The notes under the pieces were generated by a model. The model ran no database searches, was not told the DNA's origin, and was given only the letters and a program-made list of their open reading frames with translations. From the NCBI GenBank assembly GCA_964530825.1, contig CAZHCA010000005.1, positions 1 to 64,000 on the forward strand: a DNA stretch of 64,000 bases. Direction: 5' to 3'. Position numbers and translations under genes: made by a program. This document shows, piece by piece, positions 35,927 to 45,700 of this stretch (positions within the stretch are counted from its first letter, which is position 1; each line of letters begins with the position of its first letter). Source of the stretch: CAZHCA01 sp964530825. GTDB taxonomy: Bacteria; Bacteroidota; Bacteroidia; Chitinophagales; Saprospiraceae.

Positions 35927-36514
35927 ATGGAAGTTTTCACCGTTGCTGGAGAAGTGCGCGATAATCTCGGTAAAAAGGGCGCTACTGATACGCGACGAGC
36001 CGGTCGTATTCCCTGCATCCTGTACGGAGGCGACAGCAATGTCGCTTTTTCCACGACCTTCAAGGAACTTAAAGACCTAATCTATACCCCTGATTTCCGG
36101 TTGGCGGATATCCAGGTCGATGGGCAATCCTACCGCGCCATCGTAAAGGAAGTACAATTTCATCCGCTTACCGATGAGGTGGTGCACGTCGACTTTTTGC
36201 GCCTCATCGAGAAGCGTCCCGTAAAAGTGGAGATCCCCATTCGCTTCAAAGGGAATTCTCCTGGTGTAAAGGCGGGCGGAAAGTTAATCCAATTGGTACG
36301 CCGGGTGAAAATTAAGACCACTCCCGAAAACTTAGTGGACGAGGTCGTGCTCGACATCTCAGAATTGGAGCTTGGTCAGTCGATTCGGATTCGCGATATC
36401 GAAGTCAACGAAAATATTGAAATTCTGAATTCTCCGGGAATACCAGTAGGCATGATTGAAATTCCGCGCGCGCTGCGCAGTGCCACCGCTGCTAAGGAGA
36501 AAGCTGAGCAATAA
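35927..36514 (+). CDS. rplY: 50S ribosomal protein L25/general stress protein Ctc
   Basis: A 195-residue Ctc-type L25 that binds 5S rRNA. The N-terminal L25 domain (GEVRDNLGKKGATDTRRAGR, IPCILYGG) is followed by the TL5 C-terminal domain (RPVKVEIPIRFKGNSPGVKA, GGKLIQLVRRVKI) and a short Ala/Lys/Glu tail. ATG 35927 is preferred to an upstream in-frame start at 35867, which overlaps the predicted -7 box. It heads a plus-strand run with the amidase, NlpC, adk and obg genes. Confidence 0.95.
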   Translation: MEVFTVAGEVRDNLGKKGATDTRRAGRIPCILYGGDSNVAFSTTFKELKDLIYTPDFRLADIQVDGQSYRAIVKEVQFHPLTDEVVHVDFLRLIEKRPVKVEIPIRFKGNSPGVKAGGKLIQLVRRVKIKTTPENLVDEVVLDISELELGQSIRIRDIEVNENIEILNSPGIPVGMIEIPRALRSATAAKEKAEQ

Positions 36515-36528
36515 GCCGGGTTTTTACC

Positions 36529-37302
36529 ATGGACGATTTGCGGGTCAGCATCCTACAGACGCAATTACACTGGGAAGATCCAGCAGCCAATCGTCGTGCG
36601 CTTACCCCCAAAGTCTTGGCCCTAAGCGGACAGACCGATTTAATCGTGCTGCCGGAGATGTTCACCACCGGCTTCAGTATGCGGGCTGCCGAACTGGCCG
36701 AACCCACCGGCGGTCCCACCCTGGCCTGGATGCGAGAGCAAGCCCACCAAACCCAGGCTGTCCTCACCGGCAGCTTCATGACCCGCGACCAAGACCGGCA
36801 TTTCAATCGACTCCATTGGGTAGAACCAAATGGCCGGGTTAGAACCTACGATAAGCGCCACTTATTTACCTTAGCCGGAGAGGAAAACTACTACGCCCCC
36901 GGAAAAGATGCTTTATTGGTGGACTACAAAGGGTGGCGCATATTTCCCCTCATATGTTACGACTTGCGTTTCCCCGTCTGGAGCCGCAACCGTTTTGATT
37001 ACGATCTGCTCATTTACGTAGCCAACTGGCCGGAAAAGCGTGCGCACCACTGGCGCAGCCTGCTGGTGGCACGCGCTATCGAAAATCAGGTATATACCGT
37101 AGGGGTAAACCGCGTGGGCGAAGACGGAAACGGTTTTAACCATGCTGGCGATTCAACGCTGATCGATTATAGCGGTCGCCACCTCTGGCAAGCAGCGCAC
37201 CTCGAAACGACAGCTACCTTTACCCTCTCTCACTCCGCCATGCAACAATTTCGAGCACGATACAATTTTTTGGCCGACCGCGACCTTTTTCATTTGGATT
37301 AA
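36529..37302 (+). CDS. Omega-amidase/nitrilase family hydrolase (YafV/Nit2-like)
   Basis: A 257-residue C-N hydrolase. The catalytic triad is complete: Glu43 in VLPEMFTTGF, Lys109 in YDKRHLF and Cys143 in LICYDLRFPVW. The FAGEEN-like loop (TLAGEENYYAPG) and YVANWPEKRAHHW are typical of the YafV/Nit2 branch, which hydrolyses alpha-keto acid omega-amides such as alpha-ketoglutaramate in the methionine salvage and transamination cycle. It follows rplY after 14 bp. Confidence 0.92.
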   Translation: MDDLRVSILQTQLHWEDPAANRRALTPKVLALSGQTDLIVLPEMFTTGFSMRAAELAEPTGGPTLAWMREQAHQTQAVLTGSFMTRDQDRHFNRLHWVEPNGRVRTYDKRHLFTLAGEENYYAPGKDALLVDYKGWRIFPLICYDLRFPVWSRNRFDYDLLIYVANWPEKRAHHWRSLLVARAIENQVYTVGVNRVGEDGNGFNHAGDSTLIDYSGRHLWQAAHLETTATFTLSHSAMQQFRARYNFLADRDLFHLD

Positions 37303-37312
37303 TCGTAAAATA

Positions 37313-37831
37313 ATGCACGCACTCATGAAAAAGCCGCTCGTCATTCGGTCTTGGCTCCTCTGGTTGGTCACTGTGGTCCTCATTTCTTACTGTTCAACCC
37401 CCCGCTCCGGCGGCGGAGACCGTATCCCTGGAAGCGAGATGCGCCTGCGCCAGGAAATCGTGCGCTACGCCGAGCGCTATGAAGGGACCCCCTATCGCTA
37501 CGCCGGCCGTGATCCGAAAAAAGGATTTGATTGCTCGGGTTTCACCTATTATGTGATGGACAATTTCGGCATCGATCTACCTACCAACTCCGGCGCTCAG
37601 GAGAACGCGGGCCGAAAAATAAACCTCGACGATGTCAACCCGGGTGATTTAATTTTTTTCCGCCGCAAACGAAACGGCAATGTTTTTCACGTATCCCTTG
37701 TCGTCGATAAAGACCAATCGGGCATTACGGTTATCCACAGCGTCTCTAGGGGAGTTACTATAGAGAATATTACGACCAGCTCGTATTGGAGTGAAAAAAT
37801 TGCCACCGCCCGCAATGTCGTGGCGCAATAA
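37313..37831 (+). CDS. NlpC/P60 family peptidoglycan hydrolase lipoprotein
   Basis: A 172-residue protein with a lipoprotein signal (lipobox SYC, Cys27) and an NlpC/P60 domain. The catalytic residues are Cys74 in FDCSGFTYYV, His126 in NVFHVSLVV and probably His142 in VIHSVSRG. Such enzymes cleave peptide bonds in peptidoglycan stems. The start could also be ATG 37325 (MKKPLV). It begins 10 bp after the amidase gene. Confidence 0.93.
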   Translation: MHALMKKPLVIRSWLLWLVTVVLISYCSTPRSGGGDRIPGSEMRLRQEIVRYAERYEGTPYRYAGRDPKKGFDCSGFTYYVMDNFGIDLPTNSGAQENAGRKINLDDVNPGDLIFFRRKRNGNVFHVSLVVDKDQSGITVIHSVSRGVTIENITTSSYWSEKIATARNVVAQ

Positions 37832-38016
37832 ACCGCCCCGATTATTTCGAACCTATCGTTCTTAAACGCGTAAAACAGCACAATCGACCATCCGGCCAGC
37901 GAAAGGGCGGATAGTATGCTTGAGGATTGCGGCTATTTTCCTATTTTACTGACTTCCGAAAAGTCGCTGACCCGAATAAAAACCGATAATGCTGGATTAA
38001 AACAAGATGAAAAAGA

Positions 38017-38598
38017 ATGATCAACTTAATTCTATTTGGCCCTCCCGGATCGGGCAAAGGAACCCAGGCGCAAAAACTAGTCGACAAATACAGCTTTCTG
38101 CACATCTCTACTGGTGACCTTTTTCGCTACGAGATGGGCAACAATACGCCCTTAGGAAAAAAAGCCAAAAGCTACATCGAAAAGGGGGAACTCGTCCCCG
38201 ATGCGGTAACTGTGGGCATGCTCCGCAACAAGGTAGAAGCGAATCCCGACGTGAAGGGGTACATTTTTGATGGCTTCCCGCGTACGATTGCTCAATCCGA
38301 ATCCCTGGATGCCCTGCTCACCGAAAAAGGGACGGAAGTGTCGCGCCTGGTGATGCTGGAAGTCCCCGATCAAGAGATCATCAAGCGCATTTTGGAAAGG
38401 GGCAAGACCTCGGGACGCGCCGACGATAATGACCCGGAAATTATTCAGAACCGGATTGATGTGTATAAAAAAGAAACAGCCCCGGTTTTTGAATATTACC
38501 ACAAAAAAGGCAAGGCCGCCCGCCTGAACGGAGTCGGTGGCATTGAAGAGATCTTCGACCGGATTTGCGGGGAAATCGAGGCTTTAGAAGTACAGTAG
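38017..38598 (+). CDS. adk: Adenylate kinase
   Basis: Interconverts ATP, ADP and AMP. At 193 residues it is the short-LID form typical of Bacteroidota. The P-loop GPPGSGKGTQ is at about 8-17, then STGDLFRYEM, DGFPRTIAQ and the LID region GRADDNDPEIIQNR, which has no zinc cysteines. It lies 110 bp before obg, with 185 bp of leader upstream after the NlpC gene. Confidence 0.97.
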   Translation: MINLILFGPPGSGKGTQAQKLVDKYSFLHISTGDLFRYEMGNNTPLGKKAKSYIEKGELVPDAVTVGMLRNKVEANPDVKGYIFDGFPRTIAQSESLDALLTEKGTEVSRLVMLEVPDQEIIKRILERGKTSGRADDNDPEIIQNRIDVYKKETAPVFEYYHKKGKAARLNGVGGIEEIFDRICGEIEALEVQ

Positions 38599-38707
38599 CC
38601 AACCATATTGCTATCGGCGACTTCTAATGGGTACCGTGCCACCTGCACGGAAAGGATGGTAATTGCTCCACTGGGCGCTAGCCGGCATCTTTGAAACAAC
38701 AGATAAT

Positions 38708-39745
38708 ATGGCCGATCAAAATTTCGTCGATTACGTTAAAATCTGTTGCCGCTCCGGACACGGGGGCGCAGGGTCGGCGCATTTCCTCCGAGAGAAATAC
38801 AACCCCAAAGGCGGTCCCGACGGCGGCGACGGCGGGCGGGGAGGCCACATCATCCTGCGTGGCGATCGCAACGTTTGGACCCTGCTGGCGCTGAAATATC
38901 GCAAACACGTCATTGCCGGCCGGGGTGGCAACGGCAGCGGCAACCATAAATTTGGCGCCGACGGCGAAGACATTATTCTCGATGTTCCTCTGGGGACGGT
39001 GGCGCGAGACGCCGAGACCGGCGCTGTCGATTTTGAGATTACTCGCCACGGCGAAACTAAAATCCTCGTCTCCGGCGGCCGGGGCGGCCGGGGCAATGCC
39101 CATTTCAAATCTTCAACCAATCAGACTCCCCGCTATGCCCAACCTGGAGAACCCGGGCAGGAAGAATGGAAAATCCTCGAGCTTAAGGTATTGGCCGACG
39201 TCGGCCTGGTGGGCTTCCCAAATGCCGGTAAATCGACCTTACTGTCAGTGCTTTCGGCAGCAAAACCGAAGATTGCCAACTACGCCTTCACAACCCTGAC
39301 GCCAAACCTAGGTATGGTCTACCACCGCGAAGGCACTTCCTTCGTCATGGCTGATATCCCGGGGATTATTGAGAATGCCCATCAGGGCAAAGGACTTGGG
39401 CATCGGTTCCTGCGGCACATTGAACGCAACGCTACCCTCCTGTTCACTATTCCGATCGACAGCAAAGACATTGCCGCCGAATACCGGGTGCTGCTCAACG
39501 AATTAGCCATGTACAATGAAGAACTACTCGACAAGCCCCGGGTGCTCGCCCTCACCAAGTGCGACCTGGCCGATGAGGAGTGGAAAGCCCTGGTTGCTCC
39601 TACCTTGCCCAATGACCTTCCCCACGTATTCGTATCTGCCGTAGCGCAGACCGGTTTGCAAGAACTGAAAGATATCCTCTGGGAAACCATCAACACCCAC
39701 CGGGAAGCAGAAGATCCCGAATATCAGCGCCGGACAATGGAGTAA
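38708..39745 (+). CDS. obg: GTPase Obg/CgtA
   Basis: A ribosome-associated GTPase of 345 residues from ATG 38708 (MADQNFVDYVKI). The earlier in-frame start would add 15 residues and is not supported. The Gly-rich Obg fold covers the first 160 residues (GGPDGGDGGRGGHIILRGD, GAGGRGGRGNAHFKS). The G domain has GFPNAGKST, ADIPGIIENAHQGKGLG and TKCDLAD at the usual NKxD position. There is no long C-terminal extension. It lies downstream of adk and is convergent with the ArsC-like gene. Confidence 0.97.
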   Translation: MADQNFVDYVKICCRSGHGGAGSAHFLREKYNPKGGPDGGDGGRGGHIILRGDRNVWTLLALKYRKHVIAGRGGNGSGNHKFGADGEDIILDVPLGTVARDAETGAVDFEITRHGETKILVSGGRGGRGNAHFKSSTNQTPRYAQPGEPGQEEWKILELKVLADVGLVGFPNAGKSTLLSVLSAAKPKIANYAFTTLTPNLGMVYHREGTSFVMADIPGIIENAHQGKGLGHRFLRHIERNATLLFTIPIDSKDIAAEYRVLLNELAMYNEELLDKPRVLALTKCDLADEEWKALVAPTLPNDLPHVFVSAVAQTGLQELKDILWETINTHREAEDPEYQRRTME

Positions 39746-39779
39746 GCCTATGGCTACCGGAGCCGAAGGTACTAGGCTT
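39744..39779. terminator. Hairpin between obg and ArsC-like gene
   Basis: AAGCCTA (39744-39750) pairs with TAGGCTT (39773-39779), with TGGCT/AGCC inside as a second short stem. It overlaps the obg stop codon and sits between convergent genes, so it may end both transcripts, though no T-tract follows on either side. Confidence 0.4.
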
Positions 39780-39793
39780 TAACAGCCATTGAC

Positions 39794-40408
39794 CTAACCG
39801 CCAAAAACCCAAAGCATTTCGCGCGCGATTTCCCGGCCGATGCGGTCGTACTGGGCATCGGCATCCGCTTTTTCATCGTAATCGCCCGGGTCTTCGTACG
39901 GCAAACTCAAGCGCTTTTCGGCACCAGCCACGTAAGGGCAGTCAGCATCCGCCTCCGAGCAAACCATAACGGCAATAAACTCGGATTTCGGATTATCGGA
40001 ATGATCATAGGTCTTGGAGAAAAGAACAATATCGGGCGACTCCTTCAATCGGTAATGGCGATTGGCTGAAAGGGAAGTCCCGGGCTGATCGACTTGCCAG
40101 CCTGCCCGCTGCAGCGCAGCCAGCGTAAAGGGGTGTACCGCCGTAGCCTTAGTCCCGCCGGAATAGGTTTTTAAAGCGCTGAAGCCATAAAATGCAGCCC
40201 CTGCGTCCAACCATACTTGAGCCAACTGTGAACGTCGTGAATTGTGCGTACACACAAAAAGTACCTGCGCAGTCTTTCCCTTTTCCGATTTTTCGCGGAT
40301 GTAGGACCGCAGCTCTGAAAGAATGGACTGGCGGTTCTGTAAAACCGTGGGCAATTCGCGGCTCAGGTTATCCAAGTAAGCCTTTAATGAAGAAGAAAGC
40401 GTAACCAT
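39794..40408 (-). CDS. ArsC-like arsenate reductase/LMW protein tyrosine phosphatase family protein
   Basis: A 204-residue protein. The P-loop VCTHNSRRSQ (CX5R[ST], Cys53) is followed by ATYSGG-like TYSGGTKATAVHP and the acid loop LPYEDPGDYDE. A second cysteine pair, CSEADADC (Cys150 and Cys157), has the spacing of the Cys82-Cys89 redox pair of thioredoxin-coupled ArsC enzymes. The N-terminal 45 residues are an extra helical extension. No ars genes are nearby, so phosphatase activity is the alternative. ATG 40408 (MVTLSSS) is preferred to an upstream TTG. It is divergent from the kinase-RapZ gene. Confidence 0.8.
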   Translation of the reverse strand: MVTLSSSLKAYLDNLSRELPTVLQNRQSILSELRSYIREKSEKGKTAQVLFVCTHNSRRSQLAQVWLDAGAAFYGFSALKTYSGGTKATAVHPFTLAALQRAGWQVDQPGTSLSANRHYRLKESPDIVLFSKTYDHSDNPKSEFIAVMVCSEADADCPYVAGAEKRLSLPYEDPGDYDEKADADAQYDRIGREIAREMLWVFGG

Positions 40409-40503
40409 AGAGTTAGGGCTATTCAATTCATAACTCGATCAACTCTAAAATAATCAAAATCCGTTAGAGGTATACCCTATTACGCAGAATGCCGGATCCG
40501 TAT

Positions 40504-40511
40504 TACCTTTG
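40504..40511 (+). promoter_or_regulatory. Predicted -7 element deciding the kinase-RapZ start
   Basis: TACCTTTG matches TAnnTTTG exactly and ends 13 bases before the ATG at 40525. It lies inside the longer frame that opens at 40489, so it favours 40525 as the real start. The -33 region is weak. Confidence 0.5.
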
Positions 40512-40524
40512 TCAAAAACCACCC

Positions 40525-41979
40525 ATGGATTCGGTAGCTATCGAGCAGGGCTTGCAACGGTTGTTCAGGCAGTGGGCAGGCGTACTACCCGAAATTATAC
40601 TTCCCCTAGCACCTTCAGGGTCGGACCGCATCTACTACCGGCTGCAGCACGGTGATCGAAGCGCCATTGGCACCTACAGTCCCCTAGTTGCTGAAAGTCG
40701 CGCTTTCCTGCAGTTTTCCCGTCATTTTAAATCTAAGAGACTACCCGTACCGGAAATCTATGCAGAAGCCACCGACCAAACGCTCTATTTACAGGAGGAC
40801 CTGGGCAGCACGACCCTCTACAGTTTTTTACCGGCCCCAGGCGTAAGCTGGCCCGGTCACCTCACGATGCTCTACCGTCAAGTCGTGCGTCAATTGGCAA
40901 ATTTACAGATCAAAGGTGCGGAAGGGTTTGATTTCAATTGGTGTTACCCTAAGTCGACCTTCGATCGCCAATCGATGCAATGGGATTTAAATGCTTTCAA
41001 ATATTACTTTTTACAACCGGTTGGCGTCACCTTTGACGAACGACTACTGGCCGAAGACTACGACCGCCTGATCGACTTCTTACTGGAGGCCGACGACGAC
41101 TATTTCATGTTTCGCGATTTCCAGACGCGCAATATCATGATTCGGGAAGGAGCACCTTACTTTATCGACTATCAAGGGGGCCGGCAAGGCGCGTTGCAGT
41201 ACGATCTGGCCTCCCTGCTATTTCAGGCTCGCGCCCGCATAGCGCCCGAGACGCGAGCCGAACTACTGGAAGCTTACCTCGAAGCCGCCCGGGCCTACAT
41301 AGCCCTGGATGCTACCGCTTTTACGCATTATTACTATGGGTTTGTATTAATTCGTTCCTTGCAGGTGCTGGGCGCTTATGGATTCCGGGGGCTGTATCAG
41401 CGCAAAGAACATTTTTTAAAGAGCATACCCCCTGCCCTGGATAACATACGCTGGCTGCTGAATCAGGGTATTCCCAACTTACCCCTTCCTCATTTGAACG
41501 CCTACTTGAAGGCCATCGTCAGCAGCGCGCAATTCGAACCCTTCGACCGGAACAAGGGCAAAGCCAGCACCCTCACCGTGCGTATCCATAGCTTTTCTTA
41601 CAAAAAGAGCGGCATACCCCGCGATACCACCGGTAACGGCGGCGGCTTTGTCTTTGACTGCCGCTTTTTACATAATCCGGGCCGCTACGAGACATACAAG
41701 CACCTGACTGGACGCGATGAGCCCGTCATCAACTTTTTACGACAGCACACGCAAATGCCGTATTTCCTGGAGCAGGTATACCGTATTGTCGACGATGCCA
41801 TCGAGAATTACATCGCGCGTAGTTTTACCTCACTGGTGATCAGCTTCGGATGTACCGGCGGTCAGCACCGCTCGGTCTATGCCGCCGATGCCCTGGCAAA
41901 GCACGTGCGGGAAAAATACGGCGTCGACATACAGCTCGAGCATGTCGAACAAGGGATCCGGGAAGAAATTACCGAATGA
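40525..41979 (+). CDS. APH-like kinase fused to RapZ C-terminal domain
   Basis: A 484-residue two-domain protein. The N-terminal part (about 1-330) is an aminoglycoside phosphotransferase-type kinase with FRDFQTRNIM (catalytic Asp198, Asn204) and the metal-binding FIDYQGG (Asp215). It most resembles AmgK-type sugar kinases, which phosphorylate the anomeric carbon of N-acetylmuramate in peptidoglycan recycling. The C-terminal part (about 345-484) is the RapZ C-terminal domain, with GCTGGQHRSVYAAD at about 443-456; in E. coli this domain senses glucosamine-6-phosphate. The RapZ ATPase domain is absent. The fusion suggests a cell-wall sugar kinase regulated by amino sugars (inference). It overlaps the next gene's end by 11 bp. 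Confidence 0.8.
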   Translation: MDSVAIEQGLQRLFRQWAGVLPEIILPLAPSGSDRIYYRLQHGDRSAIGTYSPLVAESRAFLQFSRHFKSKRLPVPEIYAEATDQTLYLQEDLGSTTLYSFLPAPGVSWPGHLTMLYRQVVRQLANLQIKGAEGFDFNWCYPKSTFDRQSMQWDLNAFKYYFLQPVGVTFDERLLAEDYDRLIDFLLEADDDYFMFRDFQTRNIMIREGAPYFIDYQGGRQGALQYDLASLLFQARARIAPETRAELLEAYLEAARAYIALDATAFTHYYYGFVLIRSLQVLGAYGFRGLYQRKEHFLKSIPPALDNIRWLLNQGIPNLPLPHLNAYLKAIVSSAQFEPFDRNKGKASTLTVRIHSFSYKKSGIPRDTTGNGGGFVFDCRFLHNPGRYETYKHLTGRDEPVINFLRQHTQMPYFLEQVYRIVDDAIENYIARSFTSLVISFGCTGGQHRSVYAADALAKHVREKYGVDIQLEHVEQGIREEITE

Positions 41980-42568
41980 CGATCTCTTGTATGAGTTCGG
42001 CAAAGTCGTCGGCCGGATGAAATAAACTGTCTTGGTAAAAGGTGGCCCGGAATTTGAGGTTGTGCACCGCTTCGTCTCGCTGAGTGAACTCAATGGTCAC
42101 GTTGCCGTACCGTTGGTGTTGTTTTTCTTCCGGATTAAAGTTGGGCCGCGGCTTGACGTAGTGCCTTTGCACCGTTTCTATCCATTTAGGCCGGTTGTAG
42201 GTGCGGGTATCCGAGATTTGCGTACGGTACCCAATGTCCAGCATGCGCTGCTTAAGATAATCAAAAAAGTGCTGGACGTCGCGGTGGCTGTAGTTGGTCT
42301 TGTAAAAGTGGATAACAAAACCCTTACTACTATTGGTGTTCAGGAAATCGATGCTTTCATCAATGCGCTGAGGATCAACCTGGCAAACAGCGTATTGATC
42401 GACCAACCAATCCAGAAGACGGCGACAAACCAGGGTTTCCTGCCACCTTTCCAGGTCTGCACGCTCGGCTGGGGTGCGTTGGATCAGCTCGTGCAATAAA
42501 GGGTTAGACGGGGAAGAGGTCTCCGCCTTCTTGAAAAGACGCTTAAATTGATCCCACCAGTCGGCCAT
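41969..42568 (-). CDS. Conserved protein of unknown function
   Basis: A 199-residue soluble protein without signal peptide or membrane helix. It starts MADWWDQFKRLFKK and has a repeated pattern of charged strands (GFVIHFYKTNYSHRDVQHFF, GNVTIEFTQRDEAVHNLKF). No family is recognised. It ends 11 bp inside the end of the convergent kinase-RapZ gene. Confidence 0.7.
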   Translation of the reverse strand: MADWWDQFKRLFKKAETSSPSNPLLHELIQRTPAERADLERWQETLVCRRLLDWLVDQYAVCQVDPQRIDESIDFLNTNSSKGFVIHFYKTNYSHRDVQHFFDYLKQRMLDIGYRTQISDTRTYNRPKWIETVQRHYVKPRPNFNPEEKQHQRYGNVTIEFTQRDEAVHNLKFRATFYQDSLFHPADDFAELIQEIVIR

Positions 42569-42659
42569 AATAAATTTGTTATATTTATATTTGGCTAAAC
42601 AGCCCTTCCCTGGGCATTGTTTCCACCCAAATTAACACGCCATTTCCCCTTACTTTTTT

Positions 42660-42667
42660 AATTTTGT
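42660..42667 (+). promoter_or_regulatory. Predicted -7 element for the GCDS-repeat protein
   Basis: TAATTTTG matches TAnnTTTG and lies about 100 bases before the ATG at 42770. No convincing -33 TTTG is at the right distance. Confidence 0.4.
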
Positions 42668-42769
42668 GATACAATCGCCTTAGGTCCGCTCACCTTGTTT
42701 GACCTTCACACACCCGATGAGTGCGTAGAAATGCGCCCATCAACAGGTTTTGTAAACAATTATAATCCT

Positions 42770-45700
42770 ATGTATATCCCAAAGATTACCGATTTAACTA
42801 TGCGGAAAGCCGGATTGTTGTCGCTATGGTTGCCCGTACTAGCGCTTTTGGCCTGGATAGGTAACCCCATCCAGCCCGATATCGATCCCGATTTTAGTAA
42901 AAGTGCCCAAACGTCGGCTGGCTTACCCTTCATTGATATCGAAACCGTTTGTCAAGGAGACACCTTTTTTGTCGCCGATACGTTTTTTGTCAATCCGCCC
43001 GATGAGGAAATAAAATCACACACCTATACCGTCCCCGACAGCGAGGGGATGGACTCTATAGTTACTTTTACACTCATAACGCCGCCGCCTCAGGATTCGG
43101 CTATCTTTCTCACCCTTTGCGATGGCGATACCCTTGAATTTGAGGGTCTGGCTATTACCGAGGCCGGGGAATACACGACCCAGAGGGCAGTTGGGCCTGA
43201 TTGTATCAATTTTATCCTGACGGTAACCGTCCTGGATACCGTTCTGACCCGGGACCAGCGGCTTTTTTGTCCGGGTGAAGAGGTTGATTTCCGGTTCGGC
43301 ACTCAGATTGTACTGGATACCGGTACGTACATCGAAGAGTTCCCGCGACCGAATGGCTGTGATAGCACCGTAATTCTGGACGTCCTCTTTTATGATACGA
43401 CGACCACGAGGGTCGATACGGCCATTTGTCCGGGTGGGGCAGTGTTTGTCACCGGGGGTAGATTCCTGGATACGGTGGGCTCAATAGCCGATACCTTAAG
43501 CTCGGTGTCAACCGGATGCGACTCCATTGTGGTTTATGACGTCAACTTGCTCGACACCACACTGACTCGCCAATCGATCAGCCTATGTCGGGGCGACACC
43601 TTCCGGGTGGGTGAGGGTTTCACGACCCAGGGCGGACCTTTTACCATAGAGCTGACTAAAGCAAATGGTTGCGATTCGACCATCATTTACGACATTTCCC
43701 TTCTGGACACCTTTTTCACCAGCGTCGATACCGCTATTTGTCTCGGTGACACCCTACGCATCAACGGCCAGGAACTTTCCCTTCCCGGCACCCTGACCAC
43801 CACCTTTACGTCCAGCAGCGGATGTGACTCCACCGTTGCTTACAATTTATCTTTCTTACCTACCTCCACGCAGCGCTTCGATTCTGTATTCTGCGCCGCC
43901 ATTTACGTGACCCCATTTGGCGATACCCTGCGAGAGACTGGTGCCCAGGCCTATACCTTAACCAATCGTTTTGGTTGTGATTCGAACTTGATTTACAATG
44001 TCATTCTGTTGGATACTTCACTCACCGTTTTGGATACCACCGTTTGCGCCGGTGATACGGTGCGACTGGGCGACCAGTTTACCATCAGGGATGACACCTT
44101 AACGCAGGTTTTGCGCAAGCCCAACGGTTGCGACTCGACAGTTATTCTGCGGGTCAATGCCATTGACACCCATTTCATCGTCAAAGACAGTATCCTTTGC
44201 AGTGGCGATACGGTTTTTTTGGAAGGCGAGTTCTTAACCGAGACAGGTACTTTAGAACACACCTACACCAATGCAGCGGGATGTGATTCTACCATACGAA
44301 TTAACGTGACCCGCCTGGACACCTTCTCCACGCCTATCGACACCGTATTATGTGAAGGCGAAACCATAACTGTCGGAGGATTAGTGTTCGATACCACCGG
44401 CCGGTACGAAATCGTCTTGACGGCCGCTAATGGCTGCGATTCGACGGTGCGATTAGACTTAGAGGTAAGGGACACTGCCTTCACCCTAATTGACACTACC
44501 ATCTGTCCGCAGGATTTTGTCCTTTTCGACGGTGATACGATTACCCAAACCGGGACCTACAGCATGGTATACTCAACCACCGGCGGATGCGACTCGACGG
44601 TGCAATTAGTTGTGCAACTCCAGAACGATGTCGTGGTGCGAACTGACTCGACGATATGCCAAGGCGACACGGTAGTGTTTGGCGCCCGGACGCTCACCCA
44701 AGCCGGCGACTACTTCGAAGTCTTTACCGGTGTGAATGGCTGCGACTCGGCCGTATTGCTCGACCTTATCGTGCTCCCATCTTACGACGACACACTCTCC
44801 GCTACTATTTGTACGGGGGAAACCTACCAATTGGGTAGTCAGACTCTGGATAGTAGCGGCGTATACCGGGCTTTGTTCAACACTGTAGACGGCTGCGACT
44901 CTCTCGTGACCGTCGATCTACGGGTAGCCCCCACTTATGATCTTACGGTCGATACGGCCATTTGCGATAACCAAAGTGTAATATTAGGTGACCGAACATT
45001 GAGCGTGCCGGGCACTTATACCGCCACCTTATCATCTGTCGACGGTTGCGACTCTGCGGTAACTATCAATTTGGAGATTTTGTCCACTATTCAAACCTTT
45101 GATACGGTGACCATCTGCGAGGGCGATGTCTATTCTTTCGGTGACCGGGACTTGGTTCGCACAGGCGATTATACCGCTACCTTCAGCCGCACGAACGGAT
45201 GTGATTCGGTAGTGGACCTGAGGCTCCGCGTCAATCCGACCTTTGTCAACCGCACCGAACGGGGCATCTGCGAGGGCGAGAGCTACTCTTTCGCCGACCA
45301 GGTATTAACCGAGCCGGGCATCTACCGCGATAGTTTTCTCACGCAGTCGGGCTGTTTTGCCATCCTGGAGCTAACCCTTTTTGAATATCCGGTGTATGAC
45401 GACACCCTATCGGTTACCCTTTGCGGTGCAGAAACCTTTCCATTCGGTGAAGATGTCCTTACCCAAAGCGGCAGGTATACCCAGACTTTCACCTCCAGCC
45501 TGGGTTGCGACTCGACTGTAACGATTGATTTGCGCGTGGAGCCTGCCTACGACGATACCTTGTCTGCGCAGTTATGCGAAGGAGCTACCCTACAGCTCGG
45601 TGACCGGATTATCGACGATATCGGTCTATACCGCGATACCTTCACTACCGCTGAGGGCTGTGATTCCATTATCACTCTCGTTGTCAGCCAGGGCGCCCCC

